From: Tridacna crocea
Taxonomy: Eukaryota > Mollusca > Bivalvia > Cardiida > Cardiidae
Length of the DNA: 64,000 bases
Assembly (NCBI GenBank): GCA_943736015.1
Contig: OX031065.1
Coordinates: forward strand, 41,988,427 to 42,052,426
Direction: 5' to 3'
A model generated the notes under the pieces. It saw only the letters and a program-made list of their open reading frames with translations, was not told where the DNA came from and did no database searches. Within the stretch, counting starts at the first letter, position 1. Each line of letters starts with the position of its first letter. Of the stretch, positions 20,902 to 31,530 are shown one piece after another. The translations under genes were made by a program, and so were the position numbers.

Positions 20902-21500
20902 CAGTGCTCGCGCTGCCAATCGACATTATCGACATTTGTCGATTTTTTAATTCAGATGTCGATTAATTCTTCCAGTTGTCGATAAAAATTGTCGATTAAT
21001 TTATTCCCGAAAAAGTCGGGTAATATTTCCTGTACATGCCTAGATCACAGGTTAATTTGCGCCGGAAATGTGTGGTAATCGCTTGTTTCACACCTCGGCG
21101 GACGCAGACTTGGGCAATCAACAGGTCACAATGGACTGGTTTATTATACAACACGTGTCATATTACTCTTAGCCGTTAAATGGCCGTTATTGTTTGTTTC
21201 TTCTTCAATTTTGATTGACCACGTTAACTGACGCGGTGATAGAAGGGAACCAATCAGATGTTACTACGTTGACATAATAGAATTGAAATTCACGTAACAA
21301 ATTTTGGTTACAAGCGAGACCTCACGTGAGAAAAAACGAAAAGAAAAACATTATCCGCTTAACTTGTGTAAAATAACAAGATTTGAAGTTACTTGCTACC
21401 CTTATTGATAATTATAGTCAAATCACGCGGAAATACCTATCCACAAATCAACACACGTGAAAAAATGCTCTATGCAAAAAACACGGAAACCCATGACACA
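20902..21500. other. CpG- and E-box-rich block, transposon or regulatory
   Basis: CAGTGCTCGCGCTGCC at 20903 looks like a hAT-type terminus, followed by repeated TGTCGAT words. Further in are CACGTG-type motifs (21152, 21322, 21453) and a CCAATCAG box (about 21250). No second terminus was found, so either a hAT fragment or a promoter-like region is possible. Confidence 0.35.
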
Positions 21501-23732
21501 ACAAAATGTTCCTTGTGACATTGCCCGATCAGTGTCAATTTAGATAGTCTTTTCTGCTTTTTAATGACTTTAAGCAGTAAATTTCCATAGGTTTCTTACT
21601 TTAACAGAGTTCTGTGCAGCAAATCATCAATATTGACTACTTCACCTCTAGCAGAGAACAATTATTGTCATACCATATTATGAGATCTTGCCCCTAGATT
21701 TACAGCTCAGTGGGTAAGTGTACCCTTGAAACCAAAAAAGCAACTGGGATAACTGTTTACTTATATAAGTCTACCTCACTGTTTAAGTACTATTGAGTGA
21801 GTAACTTTTTGTTTACATAGTCTGACTCACCTGCCACACTGGCTTAATTTGAAAATAATTAAGGTTAAAATATAATAAAGGGAGGTAATCATGTAATACA
21901 AAATTTTCTCTATTCACTTGTGGATAACATTTATTATGATAATAAAAGTATGTTGTTTGGTACAGAAGTACTCTAAAAAGCCCTTATGCTTTTTGCAATA
22001 TTGTGGTAAAAGAAGCACTGTCCCAGGTAGTATCACTTAACAAATTTTCCTTTTCCCCCTCAATATTTACTGCATTGTTAAGATTAAAACAAAATTGTGT
22101 TATATGTTTAAAAAGTAAACTTTCATCAAAGGAAACCAAGAAATCAGTCTTTGTGCTTTTATGCAAATCTTGTGGGAAAATGAGCACTATCCCAGGAAAT
22201 GGTATAGGGCAAATGTTCCTTTTCAACCAATATTTCTACAATATAAGATTAAATATATAGATGATTTATTATTATTGACATAATTATGTGAAGGAAAGTT
22301 TGAAACTATGAGTTAACAGTAAAGTTTGTTCAATGCTACATGTGCATATTTATTTTTTTAAAACCCAATTTCACACGCTTATTTTGTCTATTATTTTTTG
22401 TAAGAAAAAAATGTTGGCTATTATTTTACTTGGGCCAGAGCTAGCACTGTAAAGGGATCAAGTTATAATTATCTATCAAAGCAAAGTTTTGAATTTCATA
22501 TTCAGGGTCATTCAGCAAACCATGTGAAACCCATTGTCTAGTAGAATTTGTATACAACAAGCCTAGAATTTGTATACAACAAGCCCTGCCAGTGATAACA
22601 CTGCGCTCGACTATTCCATCCATGTTTCTGGTGTTTTACGCCACTTTCTACAATTTTTCAGTAATTTCATGGCAACAGTTCATTTATTCACGATCCATCA
22701 GTTTCTCATTTTTTTTATATGGCCAGAAAATATTACTTGAGATATATTTGGCTGGAAAATATAACAAAGTTATGGACAATGTAGATCTCGGATCAGACTG
22801 CATATTCAACGCTGTCGGCAAACACAACTGAAGTCGGTTCAACCACTTCATGGGTTAAGTTTGATTCGTTGATCCAGATAATTTGCCAGTCTGAAACTAA
22901 AGTTTCTGTATAAATGAGGCTTGACAAATTATGTTGTCAATTGAACTTCATTTAGCTTACCTGTATCATGGTACTGAACTATATGATTTATCATTTGGCA
23001 TTTCTGAATGAACCTTCTGAAGCATAGTGTATATTCAAACTTTTTTTTGTTTATTCATTGTAAATCTGCTAACTTCCGCATAGATTCCAGATCTGTAAAA
23101 TAACAAAAAATAAACTTTTATGACAATATCATTTTAATCATGAAACATATATATCCCTATGTTACCAGTTTTCTTCGATGTAAGAACAAAATCTTGACAT
23201 ACCAATTACAGATTCCATATTCAAATACCGAAGCTATTCTAAATATAATCTTTAGGGAAGATAACTTCAATGTATAAACCTTTGATAAAACTGATAAATT
23301 TTATCACGACACAATCCAACAATTGCACATTTCTTGAGAGCTACAAAAACATGACAATGATCGAAACATGTAACATTGGGACAATAGTATCGAACTGCAA
23401 TGCCAATTGACTCTTCCAGAATTAACAATGAATGTATACCAGATGACTTTGTGAACACATATTCAAATGAATGAAGCACTAAAACGCTTATGTAAGCGGT
23501 TGAGAAAACTGTGCAGTCAGACCAACTGAGCCACCATACCACATAACCAAATCTCTCCTCAGATGGGGTGCTTAGATTTACAAAAGTTTACAGTGTATGA
23601 CTGTAATGGGGTTCCCTGTAATGGTTATATTTCCAGTAATGGTGGATGACCCGGGACATAGTATTTTGAAAAAAATGCAGAAACTAGTTACAATGTCTTT
23701 TTTTAGGTGCAATATACTTGAAGAAATATTAC
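21501..23732. other. No gene established; short internal repeats
   Basis: Mostly AT-rich. A 22-bp direct repeat (AATTTGTATACAACAAGCC) sits at 22546-22588. Two similar blocks (about 21980-22075 and 22155-22250; GAAAATGAGCACTATCCCAGG type) are about 170 bp apart. A 91-codon minus-strand ORF at 23267-23542 with several Cys/His was considered but lacks convincing splice signals. Confidence 0.4.
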
Positions 23733-23982
23733 TTAACCCATTACCACACAAGAATATTTTATGCTTGTCTAAATCGAAAGCATTTGCAGACAACAAAATA
23801 AGAGTGTCCGAAAATTTAAGTGTCTGAAAAATTAAATTAAAATGTGTTTTGTGAAGAGTAGAAAACAGAGTGGGAAAAGGAGAAAATGCTGATTACCATC
23901 ATTTTCTCCCTTTTCCACGATGTTTTCTTAAAGTTTCTTTCTCAGGGTCGTCAAGAGTATGGATTGTGTGGTAATGGGTTAA
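23733..23982 (-). mobile_element. HP MITE, L-H-S, intact ends
   Basis: TTAA at 23733-23736 and 23979-23982. The long arm has an extra about 20 bp from an internal repeat of GTGTC(C/T)GAAAA. Centre decayed to GATTACCATC. Confidence 0.88.
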
Positions 23983-24149
23983 GGAAATAGAAATAAAGAC
24001 GAAACGTTCTTGGTACGAATTGGATAAATGTCTAAATTACACACATCATAAAACCTGAATTAGATCTAAGTAAATTTCGAACTTGGCATAAAAGAGCAAG
24101 AAAAAATTAAACCAATCTACAATAGGATGGGATCATATGAAGTGAAGCG

Positions 24150-24649
24150 TCGAATTGAAAATACCTTTAGATATCGTCTGTCCGCGCACCAAACTTTCAA
24201 GTTTCCTTTGCTTGTGTAAGACATCCGGTTAGCAATCTGGTTTCCATCTGTGAAATGTAAAGACCGGTTCCCCGCCTTGGAAATGTTGTACGTAATAATT
24301 CAGCTGTGTTTGAGTCCAGATTATTTGTGTAATTTACTGACCAGAAAAATGGTTTTACAGCGTCTAAACTTGATTATAATTTTTTTTTTTCATTTTTCGT
24401 CACGAGATAAATCTTAGAGCTTACATGAAGAGCGAGATGGATCACATGATCAAGTACGCCCTCTAGCCCGGTGCGCTATTTATAGTTACCAATGAAAACT
24501 CTCGAAAACTCGACTTTATAAATTATTCGGCGGAATTTTCCAAACGAACCTACAACAAACTAATGGATGCCGCTCACCGCTCACAAAAATCTCGGTGTAT
24601 TGGGTCGAGGAAAACAACTGGTTTGTTTGATCGGAATCAACATTAAGAG
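24150..24649 (+). promoter_or_regulatory. Candidate promoter region
   Basis: Relatively CpG-rich for the window, free of HP copies, with a TATTTATAG-type motif near 24477, directly upstream of an exon with a strong donor (24650-24698). The minus-strand zinc-finger gene lies on the other side, so it could serve both directions. Inference only. Confidence 0.35.
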
Positions 24650-24698
24650 ATGATACTTCACCAGGAGGACGGACCTACACAAAATACCAAGGGAAATG
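24650..24698 (+). CDS. Candidate first exon with strong donor
   Basis: ATG at 24650 opens 16 codons (MILHQEDGPTQNTKGN) and ends AATG|gtaagtaagt, a near-consensus donor, in phase 1. Joined to the exon at 26804 the frame continues through 22 more codons to a TAA. It may instead be a 5' UTR exon containing a short upstream ORF. Confidence 0.45.
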
Positions 24699-25350
24699 GT
24701 AAGTAAGTATTGACATCTAGATCTACTCTCAGTGAGTTACTTGAAGGCTTACAATGATTTGATACTCGACACGTAGCAGTACGCCATTTTGTTTGATTTT
24801 GTTAAAAAAGGAAATCGGCACTTATCGGTCTACTGTACGTACGGATGATTTAAAAAGTCTTGCTGCAAAATGTAGAAGATTCATAAATGTCGGTGTTGTA
24901 ATGAAATTTGGCTCCGGGCTTGTTCGTCCCAAAACCAGTTCGTCCCTAGGCATATTTGCCCTGCCTTGCTCGTCCCACACTTCCTTTTCGATCTTATTGA
25001 AAGTACACTGCTACGTGCGTTTTAAAATTACATGTTATTTTACTCATAAAAATACTTTGATAAAACTTCAAGCCTAGATATTTCAGCCTTTCTCTTAGTC
25101 GAGCTATATAGAGAAGATTACCTGTCTGAGTTGAGTACTGTACTGATTTATACAGCCAGGAATTCTGAATATGTGAACTATGACTGTCTTATATATTACA
25201 ACTGAATAAAACTTAAATTTAAGTGTCTAAAGTTGTGGCATCCCATATAAAACAGATTAAATGTTTGTTTTGCAGTATAAAATCTCTAATTCTGGATAAA
25301 CATAAAATAATTAATCATGTTCATTTTCTTTTTGCGCTTGTTTTTTTTTT

Positions 25351-26771
25351 TAGCTCACCTGAGCACAATGTGCTCAAGGGGAGCTTTTAGGATCACCCGG
25401 TGTCCGTCATGGGTCGTCAACAATTTTCAAACATCAACTCCTCCTAAACCGCTGGGCCAATTTGGACCAAACTTGGCTGGAATGTTCCTTGGGAGGTCCT
25501 CTTTAAAAAGTGTTCACAGAATTTGATTCCATCAAAAACTCTGGTTGCCATGGCAATGAAATGGATTTTTTTTTAGGAAATTCTTTAAAAATCTTCTTCT
25601 CTAAAACCGCTGACCAGATTTTAAAATGATTTCACAGAGATGTTCCTTGGGTGACCCTTTTCAAAAAATGTTTGCGAAATTTTTATCCGTCAAGAAACAT
25701 GGCTCTAGTGAATGGGGGCTTCTTGCACTATACACAAATGAAGAAATTCTTAAAAATTCTTCATCTCTGAAACCGCTGGCCAGATTTTAAAATAATTTCA
25801 CAGAGATGTTCCTTGGGTGACCCTTTCCAAAAAAAAGTGTTCGCGAAATTGTGATCCGTCAAGAAACATGGCTCTGGTGAATGGGGCTTCTTGCACTATA
25901 CAGAAATGAAAAAATTCTTAAAAATTCTTCTTCTCTGAAACCGCTGGTCAGATTTTAAAATAATTTCACAGAGATGTTCCTTGGATGACCCTTTTCACAA
26001 AGTGTTCGCGATATTTTGATCTGTCAAGAAACATGGCTCTGGTGAATGGGGGTTTCTTGCACTATACAGAAAGGAGGAAATTCTTAAAAATTCCTCTTCC
26101 CAGAAACTGCTGGCCAGATTTTAAAATTATTTCACAGACATGTTCCTTAAGTGCCCCTTCTCAAAAATTGTTCGCGAAATTTTGATAGGTCAAGAAAACT
26201 GGCTCTGGGGAATGGGGGCTACTTGCGCTATAGGGAAATGAAGAAATTCTTAAAAATTCTTTTTCTCTGGAACGGCTGGTCAGGTTTTGAAATAATTTCA
26301 CAGAGATGTTCCTTGGGTGACCCTTTTCAAAATTTGTTCGTGAAATTTTGATTCATCTAGAAACATGGCTCTGGTGAATGGGGGCTACTTGCACTATAGG
26401 TCAAGGAAGAAATTCTTAAAAATTCTTCTTCTCTGAAATGGCTTGTCAGATTCTGGAAAATTTTCACAGAGATATTCCTTGGGTGACCCTTTTCGAAAAT
26501 TGTTCGTAAAAGTTTGATTCATCCAGAAACATTGCTCTGGTGAATGGGGGCTACTTGCACTACATGTACATGGAAATGAAGAAATTCTTGAAAATTCTTC
26601 TTCTCTGAAACTGCTGGTCAGATTTTGAAAGGACTTTTACAGGTGACCTTTTAAAAATTGCTCGTTAAAATGATGATTTTGTTTCCAGTGTTTCAATACC
26701 TTCAAAAAAAAAAAGCTATGGTCCTCTCAAAAATTCAGGTGAGTGATCCAGGGCCATTTTGGCCCTCTTGT
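25351..26771 (+). repeat. AGCTC-type tandem array, about 165-bp monomer
   Basis: Starts TAGCTCACCTGAGCACAATG with the palindrome GAGCACAATGTGCTC, and ends in a hairpin GGGCCATTTTGGCCC followed by TCTTG. Between them are seven or so units containing ATGGCTCTGGTGAATGGGGG and CAGAGATGTTCCTTGGGTGA. The start palindrome and end hairpin resemble Helitron/Helentron-associated elements described in bivalves, but no replication-helicase gene is present. Homologous to the array inside element C. Confidence 0.85.
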
Positions 26772-26803
26772 TTTATCTTTCATGAAATTACTATATTTTT
26801 CAG

Positions 26804-26873
26804 TCATGACAGTAGGAAATACCTCCATGGAGAATCCTGACACTCCTGTTGGCAGCTCAAGGAAGAACTAAAG
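26804..26873 (+). CDS. Candidate internal exon
   Basis: Acceptor CTATATTTTTCAG at 26803 and donor AAAG|gtatta at 26873 bound 70 bp. In the frame from the 24650 exon it reads VMTVGNTSMENPDTPVGSSRKN followed by TAA two bases before the donor. The same frame continues in the coiled-coil exon at 28149 if the acceptor there is AAAG|A, so the stop lies exactly at the junction. Either the exon is untranslated or mispredicted, or the gene is damaged or recoded. Confidence 0.4.
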
Positions 26874-26922
26874 GTATTATTATTGTGAGCCACAACTGGC
26901 AAAAAGGGGTCTTTAAGTCTCT

Positions 26923-27295
26923 GTAGTGTTGGGCAATTGGTTTAAAATCTCAATCAATTATCGCTTTGTAATCAGAGGAGCAAACCAACTAGCTATCAAT
27001 AGTACAATTGGTTTTGACTCCATTTAACTGAGAATGTCTTTTCGCTTAAAATACTTAAAGCAAAAAAACTTAATTGTAATTTATTTAAACTGATTAAAGT
27101 GCAGAATACAACATCTGTATAAATTTAATTTATGAAGACTATCATGTTTACAATATTGTCACAGTATTTTAAGCAAAAAGACATTCTCAGTTAAATCAAG
27201 TCTAAACCGATTGTACTATCAATAGCTAGTTGGTTTGCTCTTCTGATTACAAAGCGATAATCGATTGAGATTTTAAACCAATTTCCCAACACTAC
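26923..27295. mobile_element. 373-bp foldback element with about 130-bp inverted ends
   Basis: Ends GTAGTGTTGGGCAATTGG and its inverse; inner arms match through GGAGCAAACCAACTAGCTATC and ACATTCTCAGTTAAAT. The TAGTGTTGGG end is typical of hAT-type elements. A clean 8-bp duplication was not seen. Confidence 0.82.
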
Positions 27296-27329
27296 AAACA
27301 AGTCATCAGATAGGAAAATCTAACACCTG

Positions 27330-27540
27330 TGCAGGTAAAGTGTCGGTCGCTTATTAAAATCTATGATAGATTTTCGTGCCAAAATTGACAGTTGTTGGGC
27401 GCGTGGGACAACAGTCGCTGAATAAAACATAAAAATAGAGGAAAATAGTTGGGCTGACTTTAAAACGGTCGTTAAGCACAAAAGTCGCTTAATACATGTG
27501 GTCGTTAGAACAAGATCGACTGTATTTGAATAGTATGTAA
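27330..27540. repeat. Diverged short-motif repeat (GTCGCTTAA words)
   Basis: GTCGCTTATTA, GTCGCTGAATAA, GTCGTTAAG, GTCGCTTAATACATG and GTCGTTAGAACA recur over about 200 bp, ending AAGATCGACTGTA. An old degenerate repeat. Confidence 0.5.
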
Positions 27541-27628
27541 TGCACTGTGAATGATAAACATGATGTGCATTTCTTTGAGTGCGTTTTGAAACATTAGTCA
27601 TAGAGACAAATGAATAACAATTCACAGT

Positions 27629-27858
27629 TTAACCCTTTACCAAACAGTCCCTGGATTTTACGAACCTGAGATAGAAGCCTTTTAAAAACATTGTGGGAAA
27701 AGGAGAAAATGCTGGTAACCAGCATTTACTCCTTTTCCAACAATGATTTTTTACCCTGCTGAAAATAAATTTCAATTTTTGAGTTACGTTTATTTTGTTG
27801 TCTGCAAGTGCTTTCAATTTGGACCAGTCTACTATTTTGTCGTTTGGTAAAGGGGTAA
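27629..27858 (+). mobile_element. HP MITE, S-H-L
   Basis: TTAA at 27629-27632; right target decayed to GTAA (27855-27858). GGTAACC centre, CTGCTGAAAATAAATTTC-subtype long arm. Confidence 0.9.
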
Positions 27859-28148
27859 CAGCAGCCACAGGAGTGTTTGTGACTTGGTATATACATGTGT
27901 TTATCACATAACCTCTGTTTTCAGTGAAATATTTTTGTGACGTCATTTTTGACATCATTCTGTACATATTACATAGAAGTGAATGGGTCTTAAGATATGG
28001 ATATTACCGGGGGTTCATTTATGAATGTTTTTGCATCATTTCATGATTTAATCTATATTTTGTGAAATGCTGTTACGTGATAACTAATTGCATACTTCTT
28101 TACAGTTAAATCAATTCATCCTGAACAATGAATTTTTTTCAGTTAAAG

Positions 28149-28339
28149 AAGAATAAGGAAACTTGAAGATGATGCCAAATATAGGAGGAGAGAGTTGAAG
28201 AAAATAGAAGAACGTTTGGAGAAATACCTAGACACCGGAAAGAAAGTAGATGACATCATCGAAAAGAAAATCAACATGAATGAAGAAAAGAAAATTGACA
28301 CTTCTTTAGCAAGTGTTTTCAAAAGTCACCTGCATGTGT
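28149..28339 (+). CDS. Candidate coiled-coil exon, broken by an HP insertion
   Basis: After a polypyrimidine tract (AATTTTTTTCAG at 28142, alternative AAAG at 28148) a frame of about 63 codons encodes a highly charged helix (KLEDDAKYRRRELKKIEE, then LEKYLDTGKKVDDIIEKK), predicted coiled coil by its Leu/Ile spacing. It then reads KIDTSLASVFKSHLHV and runs into an HP MITE at TTAA 28340. Past the MITE the pre-insertion frame would read KLVFQ up to a CAA|gtattt donor-like site. Composition is clearly protein-like compared with surrounding ORFs. The gene is unidentified. Confidence 0.55.
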
Positions 28340-28567
28340 TTAACTCATTACCAAACAACAAAATCTTAGGTTTGTCCAAATCGAAGCATTTGCATATGAC
28401 AAAATAAAAGTAATTGAAAATTTGAAATTTGTTTTGAGAAGGGTAGAAAACATTGTGGGAAAAGGAGAAAATGCTGGTAACCACCATTTTCTCCTTTTCC
28501 CAAAATGTTTTCCAAAGGCTTCTTTCTCAAGGTCGTCAAAAGTAGGGATTGTGTGGTAATGGGTGAA
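28340..28567 (-). mobile_element. HP MITE at the end of a coding segment
   Basis: L-H-S; TTAA at 28340-28343, right target decayed to TGAA (28564-28567). GGTAACC centre. In the coiled-coil frame it would add about 22 codons and a stop. Confidence 0.9.
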
Positions 28568-28812
28568 GTTGGTGTTTCAAGTATTTGGTTTTATATGTAT
28601 ACTTTATAAATTTCAATGTATAAATTTCATATAGTGAGCTTCTTGTTTGTTAGGTTGTTGCTTTTTAGCTTACTGGTACAAAGTATCTGAGAGCTTATGT
28701 CATGTGGTTTTGGTCGTGGTTGCTACTTAATGTTGTAGTTGTCATCCACAGCATAAACAATGTTAAGGGTTTATATTAAGGTGAATTTTTATGCACCATA
28801 GCAGTTACAGAA

Positions 28813-29079
28813 TATTCATGAACTTTCTGTGAATGTTCATGATCTGCAAATTCATGAACTACAAAAAGGGTTCATTTAAGTTTCTCTAACTTCCTTGCAG
28901 TTCATGAACTTTGGTTCATGAACAAAAAATTCATGAAAGGCACAATTTTGCAGTTCATGAACAGTTCTTGAACTTCCTTACAGTTCATGAACTTTGGTTC
29001 ATGAACAAAAAATTCATGAAAGGCAAAATTTGCGTTTCATGAACAGTTCATGAATAGTTCATGAACCTTCTCGCAGGGG
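28813..29079 (-). repeat. TTCATGAA palindrome array, copy 2
   Basis: About a dozen TTCATGAA words, including two near-identical 83-bp units containing GTTCATGAACTTTGGTTCAT. Ends TCGCAGGGG, the inverse of the start of the 17842 copy. Confidence 0.78.
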
Positions 29080-29234
29080 TGGTTCATTTTCCAGTACCAA
29101 ATTTGACACCCACTCTTGGAATCGAGTTCAGAACATTACAATTGCGAGCCAGACACTTTATCTCATGACAATAAAGACAATCATAAGTAAGCTCATTTCT
29201 ACCAATTTCAGTTTTGAATGTGACTTTGAATGAG

Positions 29235-29365
29235 TCAAGAATATTGAGGGTAACAGATAAAATGCTGGTTACAAGCATTTTCACCTTTCCTACGATGTTT
29301 TCAAAAAGCCCCCTACCTCTAAGGGATGTTGATATACTGTTTTGTTTGTCAAAGGGTTCTAACAA
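29235..29365 (-). mobile_element. HP MITE, degenerate fragment
   Basis: Eroded hairpin (AAAATGCTGGTTACAAGC) and short-arm remnant ending TCAAAGGGTT. Confidence 0.6.
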
Positions 29366-29387
29366 GGATAAAGTCATGGTACATGAA

Positions 29388-29616
29388 TTAACCCTTTACT
29401 CCATAGATACTCATTTCTACGTATTGCTAGAAGGAGCCTTTGGAAAACATTGTGGCAAAAGGTGAAATTGCTCATGACGAGCAATTTCACCTTATGCCAC
29501 AATGTTTTCTACACTATCAAAAATTGTCATATACACATAAGAAACAGCTTCATCCTTGCTGTTATTTAGGGTCAATTAGAGATACCATAGAAATGCCTTA
29601 TGGAGTAAAGGGTTGA
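29388..29616 (+). mobile_element. HP subfamily B, complete
   Basis: Same 229-bp length and design as HP but with different parts: terminal repeats CCCTTTACTCCATAGA and CTTATGGAGTAAAGGG, and hairpin GTGGCAAAAGGTGAAATTGC with centre CTCATGACGAG. TTAA on the left; right decayed to TTGA (29613-29616). Sister copy at 51361. Confidence 0.88.
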
Positions 29617-29925
29617 ACGAGACAGGATTCTTGAGTGCATAAAGCAAGAAATTTGTCAGACTTGGGTTCTATTTGTCAGTTTGAGTGGCTTATTTAGCAA
29701 AATAAGTGTATGGTTTTTTCCCTGTTTTGTTACACAAGAACATTTTTTGCATAAATCTACAAATGTTCAAGTTTGTTATCAACTTAAATACAAACTACAA
29801 AAGAGCTTTATAACAAATCTTGATTCAGAATAATTATCAGGGTGCTTATTCTTGCAGATTTCATTTCAGGCAAGAAAATGTGTTTATAAATTAATATATT
29901 TTTGATACTCTCTTTAGATTCTTTG

Positions 29926-30050
29926 CTAAATGACAAAAATTTTGACTCAAAACAAATTGAAAGCATTTACAGACGACAAAATTATTGTGGCTGTCATTGG
30001 AGTCACTATTGAATTGTCATCTGCAAATACTTTCAACATGCATAGGTCTT
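29926..30050. mobile_element. HP MITE remnant: two long arms, hairpin lost
   Basis: AATTGAAAGCATTTACAGACG on the left and GTCATCTGCAAATACTTTC on the right are facing long arms separated by only about 40 bp, so this is an L-L palindrome with the hairpin deleted. Confidence 0.7.
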
Positions 30051-30255
30051 TGATGTTGCCAATTGTGGATAAGAGCTATATTGACAAAAGAGCAACTTTA
30101 CATGACACTGATACAGCACTTGAAAAAGAAAATCCACCATTTGGCAGTTCAATTAAAATTTTAGATCAGTATGATACCTCTGGTGACATACCTTTGATTA
30201 GTATAAGTGACATAAAAAAGAGAAACAAAAAATTGAAGGAAAGGATTATGTGTTG
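30030..30255 (+). CDS. Candidate C-terminal coding segment, uncertain
   Basis: An open frame beginning inside the HP remnant continues for about 70 non-repeat codons with protein-like composition (IVDKSYIDKRATLHDTDTA, then SISDIKKRNKKLKERIMC) to TGA at 30253-30255. An acceptor-like TACTCTCTTTAG lies at about 29918, but an in-frame TAA immediately precedes the first ATG. It may be the last exon of the 24.6-28.3 kb gene or a chance ORF. Confidence 0.28.
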
Positions 30256-30496
30256 ACTGTGTGGATGATACAGAAATCATTTTGGGGAAAAGAAGCAACT
30301 CAACATGGAATTGATAGGAACATCATTGGGGAAAGAGAAGCAGCTTTCAAATGCCTTTTTTGTTTCTCAAAAATTTTTACATTCAAATTATAGATGATTA
30401 CAATATGGGTTCTACTTGGCAATGGTTTGAACATCATTGAAAAAAAAAGAAAGAAATGATAATTTCTTCTGTTTATTTTTCTCTCCTTTGTGTTAC

Positions 30497-30725
30497 TTAA
30501 CCCTTTCCCAGACAATCCCTGGTTTTTACAACCCTGAGATAGAAGTCTTTTAAAAACATTGTGAAATAAGACAAAAATGCTGGTAACCAGCATTTTCTCA
30601 TTTTCCCACAATGTTTTCTACCCTGCTGGAAACAAATTTCAGTTTTTGAGTTATGTTTATTTTGTCGTCTGCAAATGCTTTCAATTTGGACCAGTCTAAA
30701 AGTTTGTCATTTGGTAAAGGGTTAA
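30497..30725 (+). mobile_element. HP MITE, S-H-L, intact ends
   Basis: TTAA at 30497-30500 and 30722-30725. GGTAACC centre; left stem mutated (GTGAAATAAGACAAAAATGC). Confidence 0.9.
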
Positions 30726-30751
30726 ATATAAGTAATGCAAAAGAGAAAAAA

Positions 30752-30968
30752 ATAATCCTTTCCCACATGACAAATTTTGGACTCTTCTGAATTCAAAAGA
30801 CCTGCAGACCACAAATTCAGAATTGGTTCATGACCTTAACGTCTATAATAGGACAGAAAACATTGTTACGAACTTACCAGCATTTATGACCTTTTCCCAC
30901 AATGTTTTTAAGATGCTTCTTTCTCAGAGTCAATAAAACTTGGCATTTAGTGGTATTTGGTTGATTTA
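30752..30968 (-). mobile_element. HP MITE, degenerate
   Basis: CCTTTCCCACATGACAAATTT, a decayed long arm and half-eroded hairpin, then the short arm ending GGTATTTGGTTGA. Confidence 0.6.
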
Positions 30969-31077
30969 AATAAATTATCTCAAGTACACCAAAAAAATTC
31001 AATCGGTTTAACTGAAGTACACAGCTTAGCAATTAAAATACAGTACATGTATGCAAATTTATGGATAAGATCTTAAT

Positions 31078-31305
31078 CAACTCATTACCACACGAGAAAA
31101 TTTTGGACTGGTCCAAATTGAAAGCATTTGCAGACGACAAAATAAAGGTGACTGAAAAATAGAAATTTGTTCTGGGAAGGGTAGAAAACACTGGGGGAAA
31201 AGGAGAAAATGCTGGTTACCAGCATTTTCTCCTTTTCCCACAGTGTTTTCAAAAGGCTTCTTTCTCAGGGGCGTCAAAAGTAGGGATTGAGTGGTAATGG
31301 GTTAA
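31078..31305 (-). mobile_element. HP MITE, L-H-S, intact
   Basis: Left target TCAA (31078-31081), right TTAA (31302-31305), shared with the next copy. GGTTACC centre. Very similar to the copies at 4018 and 56791 (CACGAGAAAATTTTGGACTG), a young-looking subgroup. Confidence 0.92.
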
Positions 31306-31530
31306 GTCTTTACCAAACGGTAAAATTTTGGACTTGTCCAAATTGAAAGCATTTGCAGACAACAAAATAAATGTGAATTAAAAACTGAAATTTTATTTGG
31401 AAAGGGTAGAAAACATGGTGGGAAAAGGAGAAAATGCTGGTTACCAGCATTTTCTCCTTTTCCCACAATGTTTTCTAAAGGTTTCTTTCTCAAGGGTGTC
31501 AAAAGTAGGGATCATGTGGTAATGGGTTAA
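31302..31530 (-). mobile_element. HP MITE, L-H-S, intact
   Basis: TTAA at 31302-31305 (shared) and 31527-31530, head-to-tail with the previous copy. GGTTACC centre. Confidence 0.92.

Noticed and set aside
20734..20919. Repeated HP-derived peptide as a conserved small protein family
   Set aside because: The recurring peptide arises from the nucleotide conservation of the hairpin in several frames and both strands, not from coding constraint.
23267..23542. 91-codon minus-strand ORF with several Cys and His
   Set aside because: Possible exon of the zinc-finger gene, but spacing fits no finger type and the donor side (AAAG|gtttat) is weak.
27629..27967. 112-codon minus-strand ORF
   Set aside because: Mostly the HP element read in its long-arm frame; similar peptides (FADDKIKVTE, KGENAGNQHFLLFP) appear at dozens of HP copies.
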